A DNA stretch of 14,637 nucleotides from Chlorobiales bacterium (GCA_022360355.1 JAKSCY010000241.1:1-14637), one strand, 5' to 3'; positions 1-9,500 are shown, counted from the stretch's first letter. A program made the numbers and translations. The notes: generated by a model not told the origin, from the sequence alone.

Positions 1-1017
1 ATGCCGGCCATCATGATCGCCGTATGCGCGCCGCTTGCAGGTCATCTTTCGGATCTTTTCGGGCGCAAAAAGCTGCTCATCTATTCGCTGTTTTTGTACG
101 GCTTGTCAGGATTCAGCGGTTTTTTTCTCGACGACCTTTTTCTCCTGCTTGTCAGCCGCGCGGTCCTCGGAATCGGTGTCGGCGGGATTATGAGCGCTGC
201 TACGGCACTGATCGGTGACTTTTTTTCCGGGCGTGAGCGTGCTGAATTTATCGGTTTTCAGTCCGGGTTCATGTATCTCGGAGGGGTTGTACTGGTTATG
301 CTTGGCGGGTTGCTTGCCGAAATAAGCTGGAAAGCTCCTTTTCTTGCTTACCTGACGGCCTTTGCTGTCCTTGTAATGGCGATGATCGGGTTCGGTGAGC
401 CGAAACCCGGCATGAAAAACAAAGACAAGACCTGTCAGGAACCGTTGCGTGTGCCTTACCCTGCCATCAGCCTGATCTATCTTCTGGTTTTTCTGTTGAT
501 GATCTTTTACTATATGGTGCTTGTCCAGGTGCCGTTTATTCTTCAGGACCGTTTTGGCATCGGCAGCGCCATGACCGGTCTTGCCATTTCGTTATCTGCA
601 CTTGCCGGGGCCTTTTCTTCTCTTTCCTATCCTTTGATCAAAGGCAGATTGTCTTACCGGATTATCTACGTTCTCGGGTTCGGATGTGTCGCTGCCGGGT
701 ATGTTGTGATAGGTTATGCTGTGAACTATCTGTACATACTTGCAGGGCTCGGACTTGCCGGATTCGGCAACGGCATGCTGATGCCGAACGGCAGTTTCTT
801 GCTTATGGATGCGGCTCCCGAGCGTATAAGGGGAAAAGCAGTGGGCGGCTTTACCGGAATGATATTTCTGGGACAGTTCCTTTCTCCTGTCGTCATGGCT
901 CCGGTTATTGCTCTTTTCTCCCTCAACGGAGCGTTTCTCGTTGCGTCGGGGGCTATGGGGCTGATCGTTTTCTTTTTGCTGCTTTTACCCCGAAAACCTG
1001 TGTTTTTTTCTTCCTGA
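1..1017 (+). CDS. MFS drug/solute exporter, 5' end missing
   Basis: Inner-membrane major facilitator, probably a proton-driven drug or metabolite exporter of the DHA1 type. The visible 338 residues start in the region just before the family's motif A, G14-H-L-S-D-L-F-G-R-K-K, which lies in the loop between helices 2 and 3. A second signature, R53 followed by a glycine-rich helix (SRAVLGIGVGG), matches motif B of helix 4. About ten hydrophobic helices follow, with a charged central loop near residues 132-146. The family normally has about 390-400 residues and twelve helices, so helix 1 and part of helix 2 lie upstream. The ATG at base 1 is then an internal methionine and the true start is outside the window. 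The stop is TGA at 1015-1017. The substrate cannot be told from sequence. No terminator is visible directly after it. Confidence 0.85.
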   Translation: MPAIMIAVCAPLAGHLSDLFGRKKLLIYSLFLYGLSGFSGFFLDDLFLLLVSRAVLGIGVGGIMSAATALIGDFFSGRERAEFIGFQSGFMYLGGVVLVMLGGLLAEISWKAPFLAYLTAFAVLVMAMIGFGEPKPGMKNKDKTCQEPLRVPYPAISLIYLLVFLLMIFYYMVLVQVPFILQDRFGIGSAMTGLAISLSALAGAFSSLSYPLIKGRLSYRIIYVLGFGCVAAGYVVIGYAVNYLYILAGLGLAGFGNGMLMPNGSFLLMDAAPERIRGKAVGGFTGMIFLGQFLSPVVMAPVIALFSLNGAFLVASGAMGLIVFFLLLLPRKPVFFSS

Positions 1018-1251
1018 TCGGGTAGTTCCGGAAAAATGCTATACTGTTTTCATGTCGGGACAGCATCAGTTCCATCTTGCCGATCCGGGGGGAGACCCGG
1101 TACTCTCCATACGGACAGGCACGCGGGCGAAGCATGTCCGGTTGCGTGTTTCACTCCATAAGGCTCCTGTTTCTTCAGCCCGAACCGGTAGAATATATTA
1201 TGCTTTCCGCATAACCGGGGGGAAAAGCCAACCCTTTATGTACGAAAGAAC
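1018..1251. other. 234-bp intergenic region upstream of the DUF2779 gene
   Basis: No convincing gene is seen. A TATACT preceded by TG (extended -10 like) lies at 1040-1045, but no good -35 sits 16-18 bp upstream. A second AT-rich box, TATATT, lies at 1194-1199. Small GC-rich inverted repeats occur at 1085-1100 (CCGGG/CCCGG) and 1091-1108 (GGAGA/TCTCC); these are alternatives of each other and have no T-run. The region probably carries the promoter of the downstream pair, but I cannot fix it. The ribosome-binding sequence before the ATG at 1252 is weak (GAAAG). Confidence 0.4.
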
Positions 1252-3237
1252 ATGACAGGCCGATATCTGACGAAATCGAGATTTCTCCTTGCAATGGAGT
1301 GTCCGACAAAGCTTTTTTATACCGGAAAGCCGAATGAGTACGCCGATCAGTCGAGCGAGGACCCGTTTCTTGCCGCACTGGCCGAAGGGGGGTTCCAGGT
1401 CGGTGCGCTTGCCCGCTCTTATTTTCCCGGAGGGCATATGATCGGACAACTCGACGACCAGGCGGCGCTGGCTGAAACAGCCCGGCTGCTTCAGCAGGAA
1501 AACGTGGTGCTGTACGAGCCGGCTTTTCTGTATGAGAATCTTTTCGTGAGAGTCGATATTCTGGTCAAGGAGGATGGATGTCTGCGTCTTTACGAAGTCA
1601 AGTCAAAATCGTGGAACCCTGCTGAAGGGATGCCCTTTGTCGGCAAAAGAGGCACTCTTGCGGCAGCATGGAAGCCCTATCTCTATGATGTTGCGTTTCA
1701 GGCTTGTGTTGTCGGCAAAGCGATGCCGGAGTTCAGCACCGAAGCGTTTCTCATGCTTGCCGACAAAACCGCCAGATGTCCGACTGACGGATTGAACCGG
1801 AAGTTCCGCATCCGCAGGTTATCCGGCAGCAAGGCTGAAGTTTTGATCGGAAACTTGAGCCCCGATGACCTTTCAGTCCGGCTGTTGACTTCCGTGCCGG
1901 TCGATACATACGTTTCAATGGTCGTGAACGGCGAAGGAACGAAGGACTTTGATTCTCTGGGGTTTTGGGGGGTGCTGCGGTATTTTGCGGAGTGTTATGC
2001 AGAGGACCGGAAAATTCCTCCGGAGCCGGGAGGAAAATGCGGAAAATGCCAGTTCAGGTCTTCCGAAGAAAACGGACAAAAGAAAAGCGGGTTGAAAGAG
2101 TGCTGGAAAGAAGCTTTCGGATGGCGGGATGAGGATTTCGGTCAGCCGCTGGTGCTTGATCTCTGGGACTACAGAAAAAAAGACAAGGCGATTTCTGCAG
2201 GAAAGCTGAAGGTCACCGACCTTGAAGAGCAAGATCTTGGAATGAGGGACAACGGGGATGACGGGCGACCCGGGCTTTCCAGGACACGCCGCCAACTCCT
2301 GCAGATCGACAAGACCAAGGCAAATGACGACAAGTCTTTCATCGACCGGGACAACCTCAAGCGGGAAATGGGTGCCTGGTGTTTTCCTTTACACTTTATC
2401 GATTTTGAGACCGCGATAGCTCCCATTCCATTTACTGCCGGGCGTCATCCCTATGAGATGATCGCCTTCCAGTACTCGCATCATGTAGTGGAAGAAAACG
2501 GCGGTGTCCGTCATGCGGGCCAGTTTCTGCTTGCAGATCCCGGCGTGTTTCCGAACTATGAATTTCTCCGGGCGCTCAAAACCGAACTGGAAAAGGATCA
2601 AGGTTCGGTTTTTCGCTATAGCCATTACGAGAACACTGTTCTGAACGTCATTCACCGCCAGCTCAGGGAAGATGAGAGCCCTCCGGAAGACAGTGAAGAG
2701 CTTCTCGCTTTCATCGAGAGTATTTCCCACTCCTCGTCAGGAAACGAATATTCATGGCAGGGGTCAAGAGATATGATTGATCTGCTCGATATGGTAAAGC
2801 GCTACTACTATCATCCCCTGACAAGGGGGTCGAACTCCATCAAGTACGTTCTGCCGGCCGTGCTGGAGAGTTCGGCTTTTTTGCAACGGAAATACGCGGG
2901 AGAGGTTTACGGTGCCGAGGGAGGAATTTTCAGTTGGAACTTCAAAGGCAAAAGGTGGATTGAAAAGGAAAACGATAGAGTTAAAGATCCTTATCTGCTT
3001 CTGCCGAAGATGTTTGCTGACATTGCTCCGGAGGAGATGGAGCATTTGATGAGCGGGGAGGAAGAAAATGTAATTCGTCACGGCGGAGCGGCAATGACTG
3101 CATATGCAAGGCTCCAGTATGAGGAGATGCAGGATTTTGAGAGGCAAGCTATTGTCGATGCATTGCTTCAGTATTGCGAACTCGATACTCTTGCAATGGT
3201 GATGTTATACGAAGCATGGAGGGAGGAGGTTTCATGA
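1252..3237 (+). CDS. DUF2779 protein: Fe-S PD-(D/E)XK nuclease fused to DEDDy exonuclease
   Basis: 661-residue cytosolic protein of the DUF2779 family, whose role is not established. The N-terminal half has the layout of iron-sulfur PD-(D/E)XK nucleases such as Cas4 and AddB: a lone C17 in TKSRFLLAMECPTKLFY, then D102 and E115-V-K117 (metal site), Q150, and three more cysteines, C263-x-x-C266 and C284. The C-terminal half reads as a DEDDy 3'-5' exonuclease. D384-F-E386-T is ExoI, D507 or D510 before KRYYYHP is the likely ExoII site, and Y641-C-E-L-D645 fits the YxxxD ExoIII motif. The same two-domain order is known from the TM0106 group of RecB-like proteins. The start at 1252 fits the family's N-terminus. 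The stop overlaps the ald start by ATGA, so the two are co-translated. Family call is firm; nuclease activity is inferred from motifs. Confidence 0.85.
   Translation: MTGRYLTKSRFLLAMECPTKLFYTGKPNEYADQSSEDPFLAALAEGGFQVGALARSYFPGGHMIGQLDDQAALAETARLLQQENVVLYEPAFLYENLFVRVDILVKEDGCLRLYEVKSKSWNPAEGMPFVGKRGTLAAAWKPYLYDVAFQACVVGKAMPEFSTEAFLMLADKTARCPTDGLNRKFRIRRLSGSKAEVLIGNLSPDDLSVRLLTSVPVDTYVSMVVNGEGTKDFDSLGFWGVLRYFAECYAEDRKIPPEPGGKCGKCQFRSSEENGQKKSGLKECWKEAFGWRDEDFGQPLVLDLWDYRKKDKAISAGKLKVTDLEEQDLGMRDNGDDGRPGLSRTRRQLLQIDKTKANDDKSFIDRDNLKREMGAWCFPLHFIDFETAIAPIPFTAGRHPYEMIAFQYSHHVVEENGGVRHAGQFLLADPGVFPNYEFLRALKTELEKDQGSVFRYSHYENTVLNVIHRQLREDESPPEDSEELLAFIESISHSSSGNEYSWQGSRDMIDLLDMVKRYYYHPLTRGSNSIKYVLPAVLESSAFLQRKYAGEVYGAEGGIFSWNFKGKRWIEKENDRVKDPYLLLPKMFADIAPEEMEHLMSGEEENVIRHGGAAMTAYARLQYEEMQDFERQAIVDALLQYCELDTLAMVMLYEAWREEVS
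3219..3227 (+). promoter_or_regulatory. Strong Shine-Dalgarno that fixes the ald start
   Basis: The purine run GGAGGGAGGAGG inside the last codons of the DUF2779 gene ends a few bases before the ATG at 3234. It selects that ATG over the in-frame ATG at 3174, which lies deep in the upstream gene and would add 20 unrelated residues before the conserved MIIGVPKE start. Confidence 0.75.
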
Positions 3238-4343
3238 TCATCGGTGTACCGAAAGAGGTGAAAATCAGGGAAAGCCGTGTGGCATGTACTCCTGCCGGCG
3301 TGCGGTATCTTTCAGATGCAGGGCACAGGATCCTGGTCCAGAACGGAGCAGGAGAAGGAAGCGGGTTCAGCGACACGGCGTTCAGAAAGGCGGGTGCAGA
3401 GGTACTGTCAAGCGCAGAAAAGGTCTGGCTCGCCGATATGATCGTCAAGGTAAAGGAACCGGTTGCATCTGAGTATGGCTATCTGCGCCGCGGTCAGGTG
3501 TTGTTTACCTTTCTTCATCTTGCAGCTGATCCGAAACTGGCGTGTCATCTTGTTGAAAAAGGAGTAAGCGCGATAGCATATGAAACAGTTGTTGAAAACG
3601 GGCGATTGCCTCTTCTTGTTCCGATGAGCGAGATCGCCGGTAGGATGAGTGTCATGGCTGGAGGGTTTTATCTTGCAAATCACCTGGGAGGAAACGGAAC
3701 GTTGTTGAGTGGTGTTCCGGGGGTCATGCCCGGCAAGGTTACCATTCTGGGCGGGGGTACTGCGGGAATGAACGCAGCCATGGTTGCGAAAGGGATTGGT
3801 GCCAGGGTAACCATACTGGAGCTTGACCAGGAAAAAATGCGTTATCTCGGTACTGTGCTGGGGCCGCAGGTACAAACGCTGTTTTCAACACGACAACATA
3901 TTGCAGAGGAGCTTGAAGATACCGACCTGCTTGTTGGAGCTGTCCTTGTTCCGGGTGCGGCCGCCCCCCGGCTGCTGGACCGTGAGATGTTGCGTTCGAT
4001 GAAAAGAGGAGCGGTTTTTGTCGATATATCTATAGACCAGGGTGGATGTTCGGAAACATCAAGGCCGACTTCCCACGAAAACCCTGTCTACAGTGAGGAA
4101 GGGGTTCTGCATTATTGCGTGACAAACATGCCGGGTGCATATGCAAAAACTTCCACAGAGGCGCTTACCGGCAATACCTTGCCGTATGTCAAAGCGATTG
4201 CCGACATGGGAGTCGAAAAGGCTGTCGGGGCAATGCCCGGCCTTCAGGCCGGCTTGAATACCCACAAGGGTGTTGTGACCCATAAAGCTGTTGCAGCGTC
4301 ACTGGGCGTGGAGTACGGGGGAATCAGCGGTACCGTTTCTTGA
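3234..4343 (+). CDS. ald: Alanine dehydrogenase
   Basis: NAD-dependent L-alanine dehydrogenase (L-alanine + NAD+ + water to pyruvate + NADH + ammonium), a soluble hexamer in well-studied members. The 369-residue length is standard. The N-terminus MIIGVPKEVKIRESRVA carries R15, and K74 in VKVKEP and H95 in FTFLHLA match the known pyruvate-binding and catalytic residues. The Rossmann loop G173-G-G175-T-A-G178 is followed by acidic E196, which fits NAD preference. D268 in DISIDQGG matches the conserved catalytic aspartate, followed by the ETSRPTSHENPVY segment of the family. It overlaps the upstream nuclease gene by 4 bp with a strong ribosome-binding site, so it depends on the same transcript. 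Its last 20 bp overlap the end of a convergent small gene. It would link pyruvate with ammonium assimilation or release. Confidence 0.95.
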   Translation: MIIGVPKEVKIRESRVACTPAGVRYLSDAGHRILVQNGAGEGSGFSDTAFRKAGAEVLSSAEKVWLADMIVKVKEPVASEYGYLRRGQVLFTFLHLAADPKLACHLVEKGVSAIAYETVVENGRLPLLVPMSEIAGRMSVMAGGFYLANHLGGNGTLLSGVPGVMPGKVTILGGGTAGMNAAMVAKGIGARVTILELDQEKMRYLGTVLGPQVQTLFSTRQHIAEELEDTDLLVGAVLVPGAAAPRLLDREMLRSMKRGAVFVDISIDQGGCSETSRPTSHENPVYSEEGVLHYCVTNMPGAYAKTSTEALTGNTLPYVKAIADMGVEKAVGAMPGLQAGLNTHKGVVTHKAVAASLGVEYGGISGTVS

Positions 4344-4596
4344 GCATTGTGTTTATTCCCGAGATAATCAGGGTAACAAGCAGGGCTGTCAAGCCTGCGA
4401 AGAGCGTTAAAACCGACCCGGTAATTGCGGATACCGTTCCTGTAACAAAATACATGGCAGTAACCATCGCAAGGCAAAAAAGGGCTGTTGCTGCAAGAAC
4501 CGGAAAACGGATCTTCTGAAAAAAGGCCGGGGCAATTGCCGCTGCAAGTGCACAGGACAGCAAACCCCACCACATCAAGTCCGAGAAAAACTCCAT
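4324..4596 (-). CDS. Small three-helix membrane protein, unknown function
   Basis: 90 residues with three predicted membrane helices (about 9-26, 31-53 and 56-80), a short acidic N-terminus (MEFFSD) and a basic tail (KKRYR). By the positive-inside rule the tail would be cytoplasmic. I do not recognise the family. The 3' end overlaps the end of ald by 20 bp in convergent orientation. No clear Shine-Dalgarno precedes the ATG at 4596. A second ATG seven codons in is possible but is not better placed. It is probably real because of its length, its consistent helices and the absence of another explanation for the interval. Confidence 0.6.
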   Translation of the reverse strand: MEFFSDLMWWGLLSCALAAAIAPAFFQKIRFPVLAATALFCLAMVTAMYFVTGTVSAITGSVLTLFAGLTALLVTLIISGINTMLKKRYR

Positions 4597-4664
4597 TGGA
4601 AGACTAAGTCAAAAGGTATAATTTTAACAAGTAACGGGTGTGTTCTTGTCACTCGTCACTGTTT

Positions 4665-5108
4665 TCATGGAACCAGCAGCTTGAATCCAATTTCAGGATC
4701 GGGCTCGCGGGTTGCCGTTGTCCCGATGATTTCGAACAGTATGACTTCCATAATGTGCCATACTTTTACGCCCTCACGGATACAGCCTGTAACGGTATTT
4801 TCTTCCCGCCCGCATGACATGTGAAGATGGAGCACAGGGTTTCCTTCGTCATCGGGAAAAATAGTGCCGGTTCCTGTGACCTCGTGGGCTTCGTATAGTT
4901 CATGCTGCATCGGCATGACAGGGATGGCACGGCTTTGCTGCGGGCCTACAATGAGTTTGCTGCCTTTATCGGCTCCCCCGAGAATGATTATTGCGGCAGC
5001 CCTGATGTCACGGTCGGCTGCAAACTTTTCCAGCGTCTCATGAACGATTTCGCCGTCTTCAAGCCGAATGATAAACGTTCTGCCCTGCTTTGCTTCGGAA
5101 TAAAGCAT
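4665..5108 (-). CDS. PPC/DUF296 domain protein
   Basis: 147-residue single-domain protein of the PPC (DUF296) family, bacterial relatives of the domain found in plant AT-hook proteins. Bacterial members are small trimers often called DNA-binding, though the plant proteins' AT-hook is absent here and no bacterial target is firmly known. The domain spans the whole chain: an N-terminal FIIRLEDGEIVHETLEKFA strand-helix, the IILGGADKGS turn, then H94-x-H96-x-x-C99-G-R, a probable metal-binding cluster, and VKVWHIMEVILFE with H118. It sits on the same strand as the efflux operon, 118 bp beyond the end of the outer-membrane-factor gene, so it may have its own promoter or receive read-through. No strong ribosome-binding site is seen before the ATG. 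Confidence 0.85.
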   Translation of the reverse strand: MLYSEAKQGRTFIIRLEDGEIVHETLEKFAADRDIRAAAIIILGGADKGSKLIVGPQQSRAIPVMPMQHELYEAHEVTGTGTIFPDDEGNPVLHLHMSCGREENTVTGCIREGVKVWHIMEVILFEIIGTTATREPDPEIGFKLLVP

Positions 5109-5226
5109 GGTTTATGCGGTTTGCATTGACCAGTTCCGGGTAAAGATAAATATTTTGCGGAACAATCATGCAGCAAGAGGGCTATAACCTGTGTTGAGCG
5201 TTTCAAATTGTGCAGGGCGTGCCCGA

Positions 5227-6591
5227 TCAATCGCTCGATTCAGCTATCAGCCCGCTTTCCGAGCGGAGCTTCTCAAGGGCGAGCAGGTACTGAGCCCTGC
5301 TGCTTGCAGCAAGGCCCTCGGCGCGTACAAGATCCGTTTGAGCCTCGTTGAGTCTGGTCAGGGTGGCAGAGCCGGTTCTGTAGAGCAGTTCAATATCATG
5401 CCGTACCTGCTGTGTCATTTTGCGTGCTTTTTCCTGACGCTGCAGCTGTTTTCTGGCAGCGACGGCGTTAGCCACAGCCTGACGAATGCCTGACTGGATG
5501 GAAAGGATTTTAAGGCGTTTTTCTTCTTCCAGGGCGAACATTTCCGCCTTTTTCCCCTGAAACTCGGCGCTTCTTCTTCCACCTGTGAATATGTCCCAGC
5601 TTGCCGTGATTCCGGCATAGCGATCACGTTCTACCTGAAGGGGATCGGCTCCCTCCTGCCTGGTATAGTTCAGGCCGGCACTCAGACCGATTGAAGGCAA
5701 CCAGGAGCCCTTTGCTGCATTTTTCCGCTGTTCGGCGGCGGCGATCCCGGCGTCAATCGCCAGAAGGTCCGGCCGGTTTTTCAGGGCAACGGCAATCAAC
5801 TGTCCGTATGAGGGGATGGTGTCGGTGATTTCTCCATGGTCCGGACTGCGTGACAGCTCTGTTGTGAGTTCGGTGCCGGAAAGGCCCATCAGTTCGCCAA
5901 GAACGGTACACGCTATGGTGAAGTTGCGGCTGGCGTCAATGGAGTCGCTTTCCGCCTGGACAGTTCTTATGGAAAAATTAAGCATTTCCGACCGGGAGGC
6001 TGTTCCTACCTCGCGTCGTATCGTCGCGTTTTTTTCAAGAGCCCTGTTGAATTCCGCATTTTTTTCTGCAATCCGTATGTTCTCTCTGGCCAGTTGTGCC
6101 TGGTAGTAAGCTGTCGCGACTGATTCCATCAGGAGCCGCTGTGTATTGGCATGTGTTTGTTTTGCCTGCTCAACGCCGTACTTCGCTGCAAGTGTTTCGG
6201 CCCTTCGGGCAAAACCGTTGAAAAGCAGCCAGTTAAGTTTAAGGTTGCCGGTTGTCTCTGTTATGTCTTCCTTGACACGCATGTCCGGCTGCCAGTCGGG
6301 TTGCATGTCGACATGGCGGTAGAAATAGCCGCCGCCTGCGGAAATGGTCGGGAACCACGAAGCATATGCCTGGCCGAGAATGGCCCTTGCTGAACGGATT
6401 CTTGCAAGTGCTTGCTGAATTCCGGGGTTGTTTTCAAGAGCGGTCTGTTTTGCCTTTTCGATGGTCAGATGCTTTCCGGAAACAGTCTCTGGTGGTTCCG
6501 AGGCTTTGAGGCCTTGCACAGGCAAAAAGAGTAAAAATAACAGAGGAACAATTTTCCTTATCGAGTTACAGTTGTCATACATAGTTGTCAT
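5227..6591 (-). CDS. TolC-like outer-membrane efflux factor
   Basis: 454-residue outer-membrane factor that forms the exit duct of the tripartite pump. A signal peptide covers about residues 1-30 (hydrophobic core IVPLLFLLFLPV, probable cut after KA30). The family's internal duplication is plain. Repeat one is LTIEKAKQTALENNPGI (42-58) with WFPTISAGGGY (79-89) and WLLFNGFARR (121-130). Repeat two is LIAVALKNRPDLLAID (265-280) with WLPSIGLSAGLNY (297-309) and WDIFTGGRR (332-340). Long coiled-coil helices join them (about 131-235 and 341-445). The ATG at 6591 has AGGA nine bases upstream and overlaps the end of the RND gene by 17 bp. An ATG three codons in is the alternative. It is the last gene of the efflux operon. 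Confidence 0.92.
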   Translation of the reverse strand: MTTMYDNCNSIRKIVPLLFLLFLPVQGLKASEPPETVSGKHLTIEKAKQTALENNPGIQQALARIRSARAILGQAYASWFPTISAGGGYFYRHVDMQPDWQPDMRVKEDITETTGNLKLNWLLFNGFARRAETLAAKYGVEQAKQTHANTQRLLMESVATAYYQAQLARENIRIAEKNAEFNRALEKNATIRREVGTASRSEMLNFSIRTVQAESDSIDASRNFTIACTVLGELMGLSGTELTTELSRSPDHGEITDTIPSYGQLIAVALKNRPDLLAIDAGIAAAEQRKNAAKGSWLPSIGLSAGLNYTRQEGADPLQVERDRYAGITASWDIFTGGRRSAEFQGKKAEMFALEEEKRLKILSIQSGIRQAVANAVAARKQLQRQEKARKMTQQVRHDIELLYRTGSATLTRLNEAQTDLVRAEGLAASSRAQYLLALEKLRSESGLIAESSD

Positions 6592-9500
6592 CGGGTTGTA
6601 TCCTGTAGAAAAGGGTATAAAGTACCGGTACTATTCCAAGGGTTAAAAAGGTAGCTGCAAACAGCCCCCCCATGATGGTTGTGGCCATGGCAGCGTAGAG
6701 GGGATCGGTGATCAGAGGCAGCATGCCAAGAATGGTTGTTGATGCCGCCATGACTACCGGTCTGAGTCTGCTGACGGCAGAGTCGAGAACTGCCCGGTAG
6801 GGTTCCTTGCCGTTTTTCAGGTCGATCTCCAGTTGCTCGATAAGCACAATGGCGTTTTTGATCAGCATGCCGGATAGACCGAGAAAGCCGAGTATGGCCA
6901 TGAATCCGAATGCCTGCCCGGTTATGAGCAGACCTGCAGTGACTCCGATAAGGGAAAGCGGGACGGTAAGAAAGATTGCGGCTGCTTTTTTCAACGAGTT
7001 GAACTGCCAGACAAGAATGAAAAACATCCCGAGAACACAAATGGGAAATATCTGGGCAAGCGGCTCGGTTCCTTTATTCGACTCCTTGTATTCCCCGGTC
7101 CACTCCATTGTATAGCCTTTCGGTATTTCTATGGATTCCATCTCCTTGAGCATCGACTGGCGCAAAGGTTCGGCAAGGCCGGAGGCCGGGTTACACTGTA
7201 CGGTAACGGCTTTCATTCTGTCTCTCCGCTGGATGATCGGCCATTCCCATTCGGTTCCGATAGCCGAGACAACCTGGCCGAGGGGCAGAAAGCTCTGACG
7301 TCCCGAACTCCATACCTGAACGTTCTTCAACTCATCGATGGTTGCGCGTTCCTTGCGGGGCATCCGGAACACGATCGGGATCAGCTCATCGCCTTCCCTG
7401 ACCGTTCCGGCTGTAACGCCGTTAAAGTTCCGCTGCAGCGATGCTTCAAGGTCAAGTTTCGTGATCCCGGCGCTTCTTCCCTGGTTTTCATTATACACCG
7501 GGCGAACCACCCGGACCTGTTGACGCCAGTCTGTTCGAATATCGCGGGTATTGGGAGTATTTTGCATGACCATGGCGGCCTGAGCGGCAAGATCGTGCAG
7601 CACGGCAGAGTCAGGCCCTCTGAACCGGACTTCCACCTTGAAGTCAACCGGTGGGCCGTTGGTGATTCTTGTCAGGTACGGTTCGGCATCCCTGAAATTT
7701 TCTTTCAGGTACCTGTCCACCTCGGCGCTGATACTCCCGATGCTCCCATGGCTGTCGGTTTCGATGAGGAGCTGAAAAAAGCTTGAGTTGGGAGTAACAT
7801 ATCTATACGGCAAAACAAACCGCAAACCGCCTTCCCCGAGAAACGCGGTGACATTTTTAACGCCATCCACACGCCGGATATGTTCCTCGGCGACGAACAT
7901 GTCGCTGCGTGTTTTGTCAAGATGCGTTCCCTGCGGCTTCCAGTAGCTGACGAAGAAATAGGGCTGCGTTGAATCAGGGAAAAAAGCCTGTGGTAAGGTC
8001 CCGAAACCAATGAATGCCAGAACGAGCAGAGCAATGGTTATCCCTATCGTGTTCCATCGATGGGTAATGCCCAGATGGAGTATACGGCGGTACTGCCTGT
8101 AGAAAGGTTTGTCGAAAGGATCCTTGTTGTGCAGGTCGGGAATTTTCAAAAACCAGACACAGAAAAGGGGGGTAATGGTGACGGCAAGAATCCAGCTTAT
8201 GAAGAGTGAGAGTGCCAGAACATCAAACAGGGAACGGCAGTATTCTCCTACTTCACCGGGAGCGAAACCAATAGCTGCAAAAGCAAGAATTGCAATGAGA
8301 GTCGCACCGAAAAGCGGCCACATGTTTTCTTTCACTACCTCGACGGCAGCGTGTTTACGGTTGTCCCCGCGCTCGACCCGGACCAGAATGCCGTCTGCAA
8401 TGACAATAGCGTTGTCGACAAGCATGCCGAGCGCAAGGATCAGGGCGCCAAGCGACATTTTCTGCAGGTCGATGTCAAGCAACGCCATGGTGATGAATGT
8501 TCCCAAAATAGTCAGAAGCAAAATCCTTCCGATCATCAGGCCGCTTTGCCAGCCCATGAACAACATCAGCAGCACAACGACAATGAAGACCGCCTGGAAA
8601 AGGTTGGTGACGAAGGTGTTGACGGAATCCTCGACAAGATCGCTTTGGTAATAGATCTTGTGCAGATTGATGCCTTCGGGTTTCCGTGATTCAAGCTGGT
8701 GAAGTTTTTCGCTGACCGATTCGCCCATGGAAATGACGTTACCTCCCTCGATCGTCGAGATGCCCAGCGCAATACCGGGTTCCCCGTTAAACCAGAGGCC
8801 GTTGCGCGGCGGGTCTTCGTATCCCCGGTAAACCCGGGCAATATCACCAAGGCGGACGGTTTTTTCAGGAGGACCGACAAGCAGGGATGCGATAGCTTTA
8901 TCGTTCGTGATTTCGCCTGTCGGAGTGATGCGGAGGTAGTTGTTGCCGGCCTCGACTTTCCCGCTCTGGCGGGCAAAGAGCTGTGTCTGAAGCGTTCGGG
9001 TGATTACATCGGGGGCTATACCCAGCTCGGCCATCTTTGCCCGGTCCGTTTCGACAAAAATTATCTCCTGACGGGTACCCCAGAAGTCTATTTTTGCCAC
9101 ATCGCGGCACAACAGCAGCTCTTTTTTCAGGAAATCGGCATATTCTTTGAGGTCCGCGTAGGAGTATCCGTTGCCGGTGATGGCGAAGTAGACACCGTAA
9201 ACGTCGCCGAAATCATCATTCACAAAAGGCTTCATTGCTCCCTGTGGCAGCGATGATTCAGCCTGGCGGACTTTTTTCCGGAGTTCATCCCAGATCTGCG
9301 GCAGTTTGTCCGAGGTGTAGTGATCCTTCATGTCGACGTAAACGTAGGAGATGCCTTCTTCGGATGTTGAGTAGATCTCTTTTACCTCTCCCATCGACTG
9401 GATGTATTCTTCAATAACGTCTGTTACTTCTTCCTCTACTTCGGCGGGACTCGCCCCTGGATACTGTGTTACGATCAATGCTGTTTTGATCGTGAATCCC

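Noticed and set aside
1085..1108. GC-rich inverted repeats as a terminator for the MFS gene
   Set aside because: Stems are only five pairs, mutually exclusive and without a T-run.
1052..1255. 67-codon plus-strand frame ending in an ATGA overlap with the DUF2779 start
   Set aside because: No ribosome-binding site, a composition rich in Arg, His and Ser typical of non-coding GC-rich DNA, and no family resemblance. The 4-bp overlap alone is weak support.
1915..2730. Long minus-strand frames opposite the DUF2779 gene
   Set aside because: They are antisense to a gene with a conserved protein and show no family features.
3174..3233. Upstream ATG at 3174 for alanine dehydrogenase
   Set aside because: It lies within the nuclease gene and adds residues foreign to the family, while the ATG at 3234 has a strong ribosome-binding site and the conserved N-terminus.
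4617..4622. Perfect plus-strand TATAAT between the two small minus-strand genes
   Set aside because: No plus-strand gene follows and no -35 box is in place; likely chance in an AT-rich gap.
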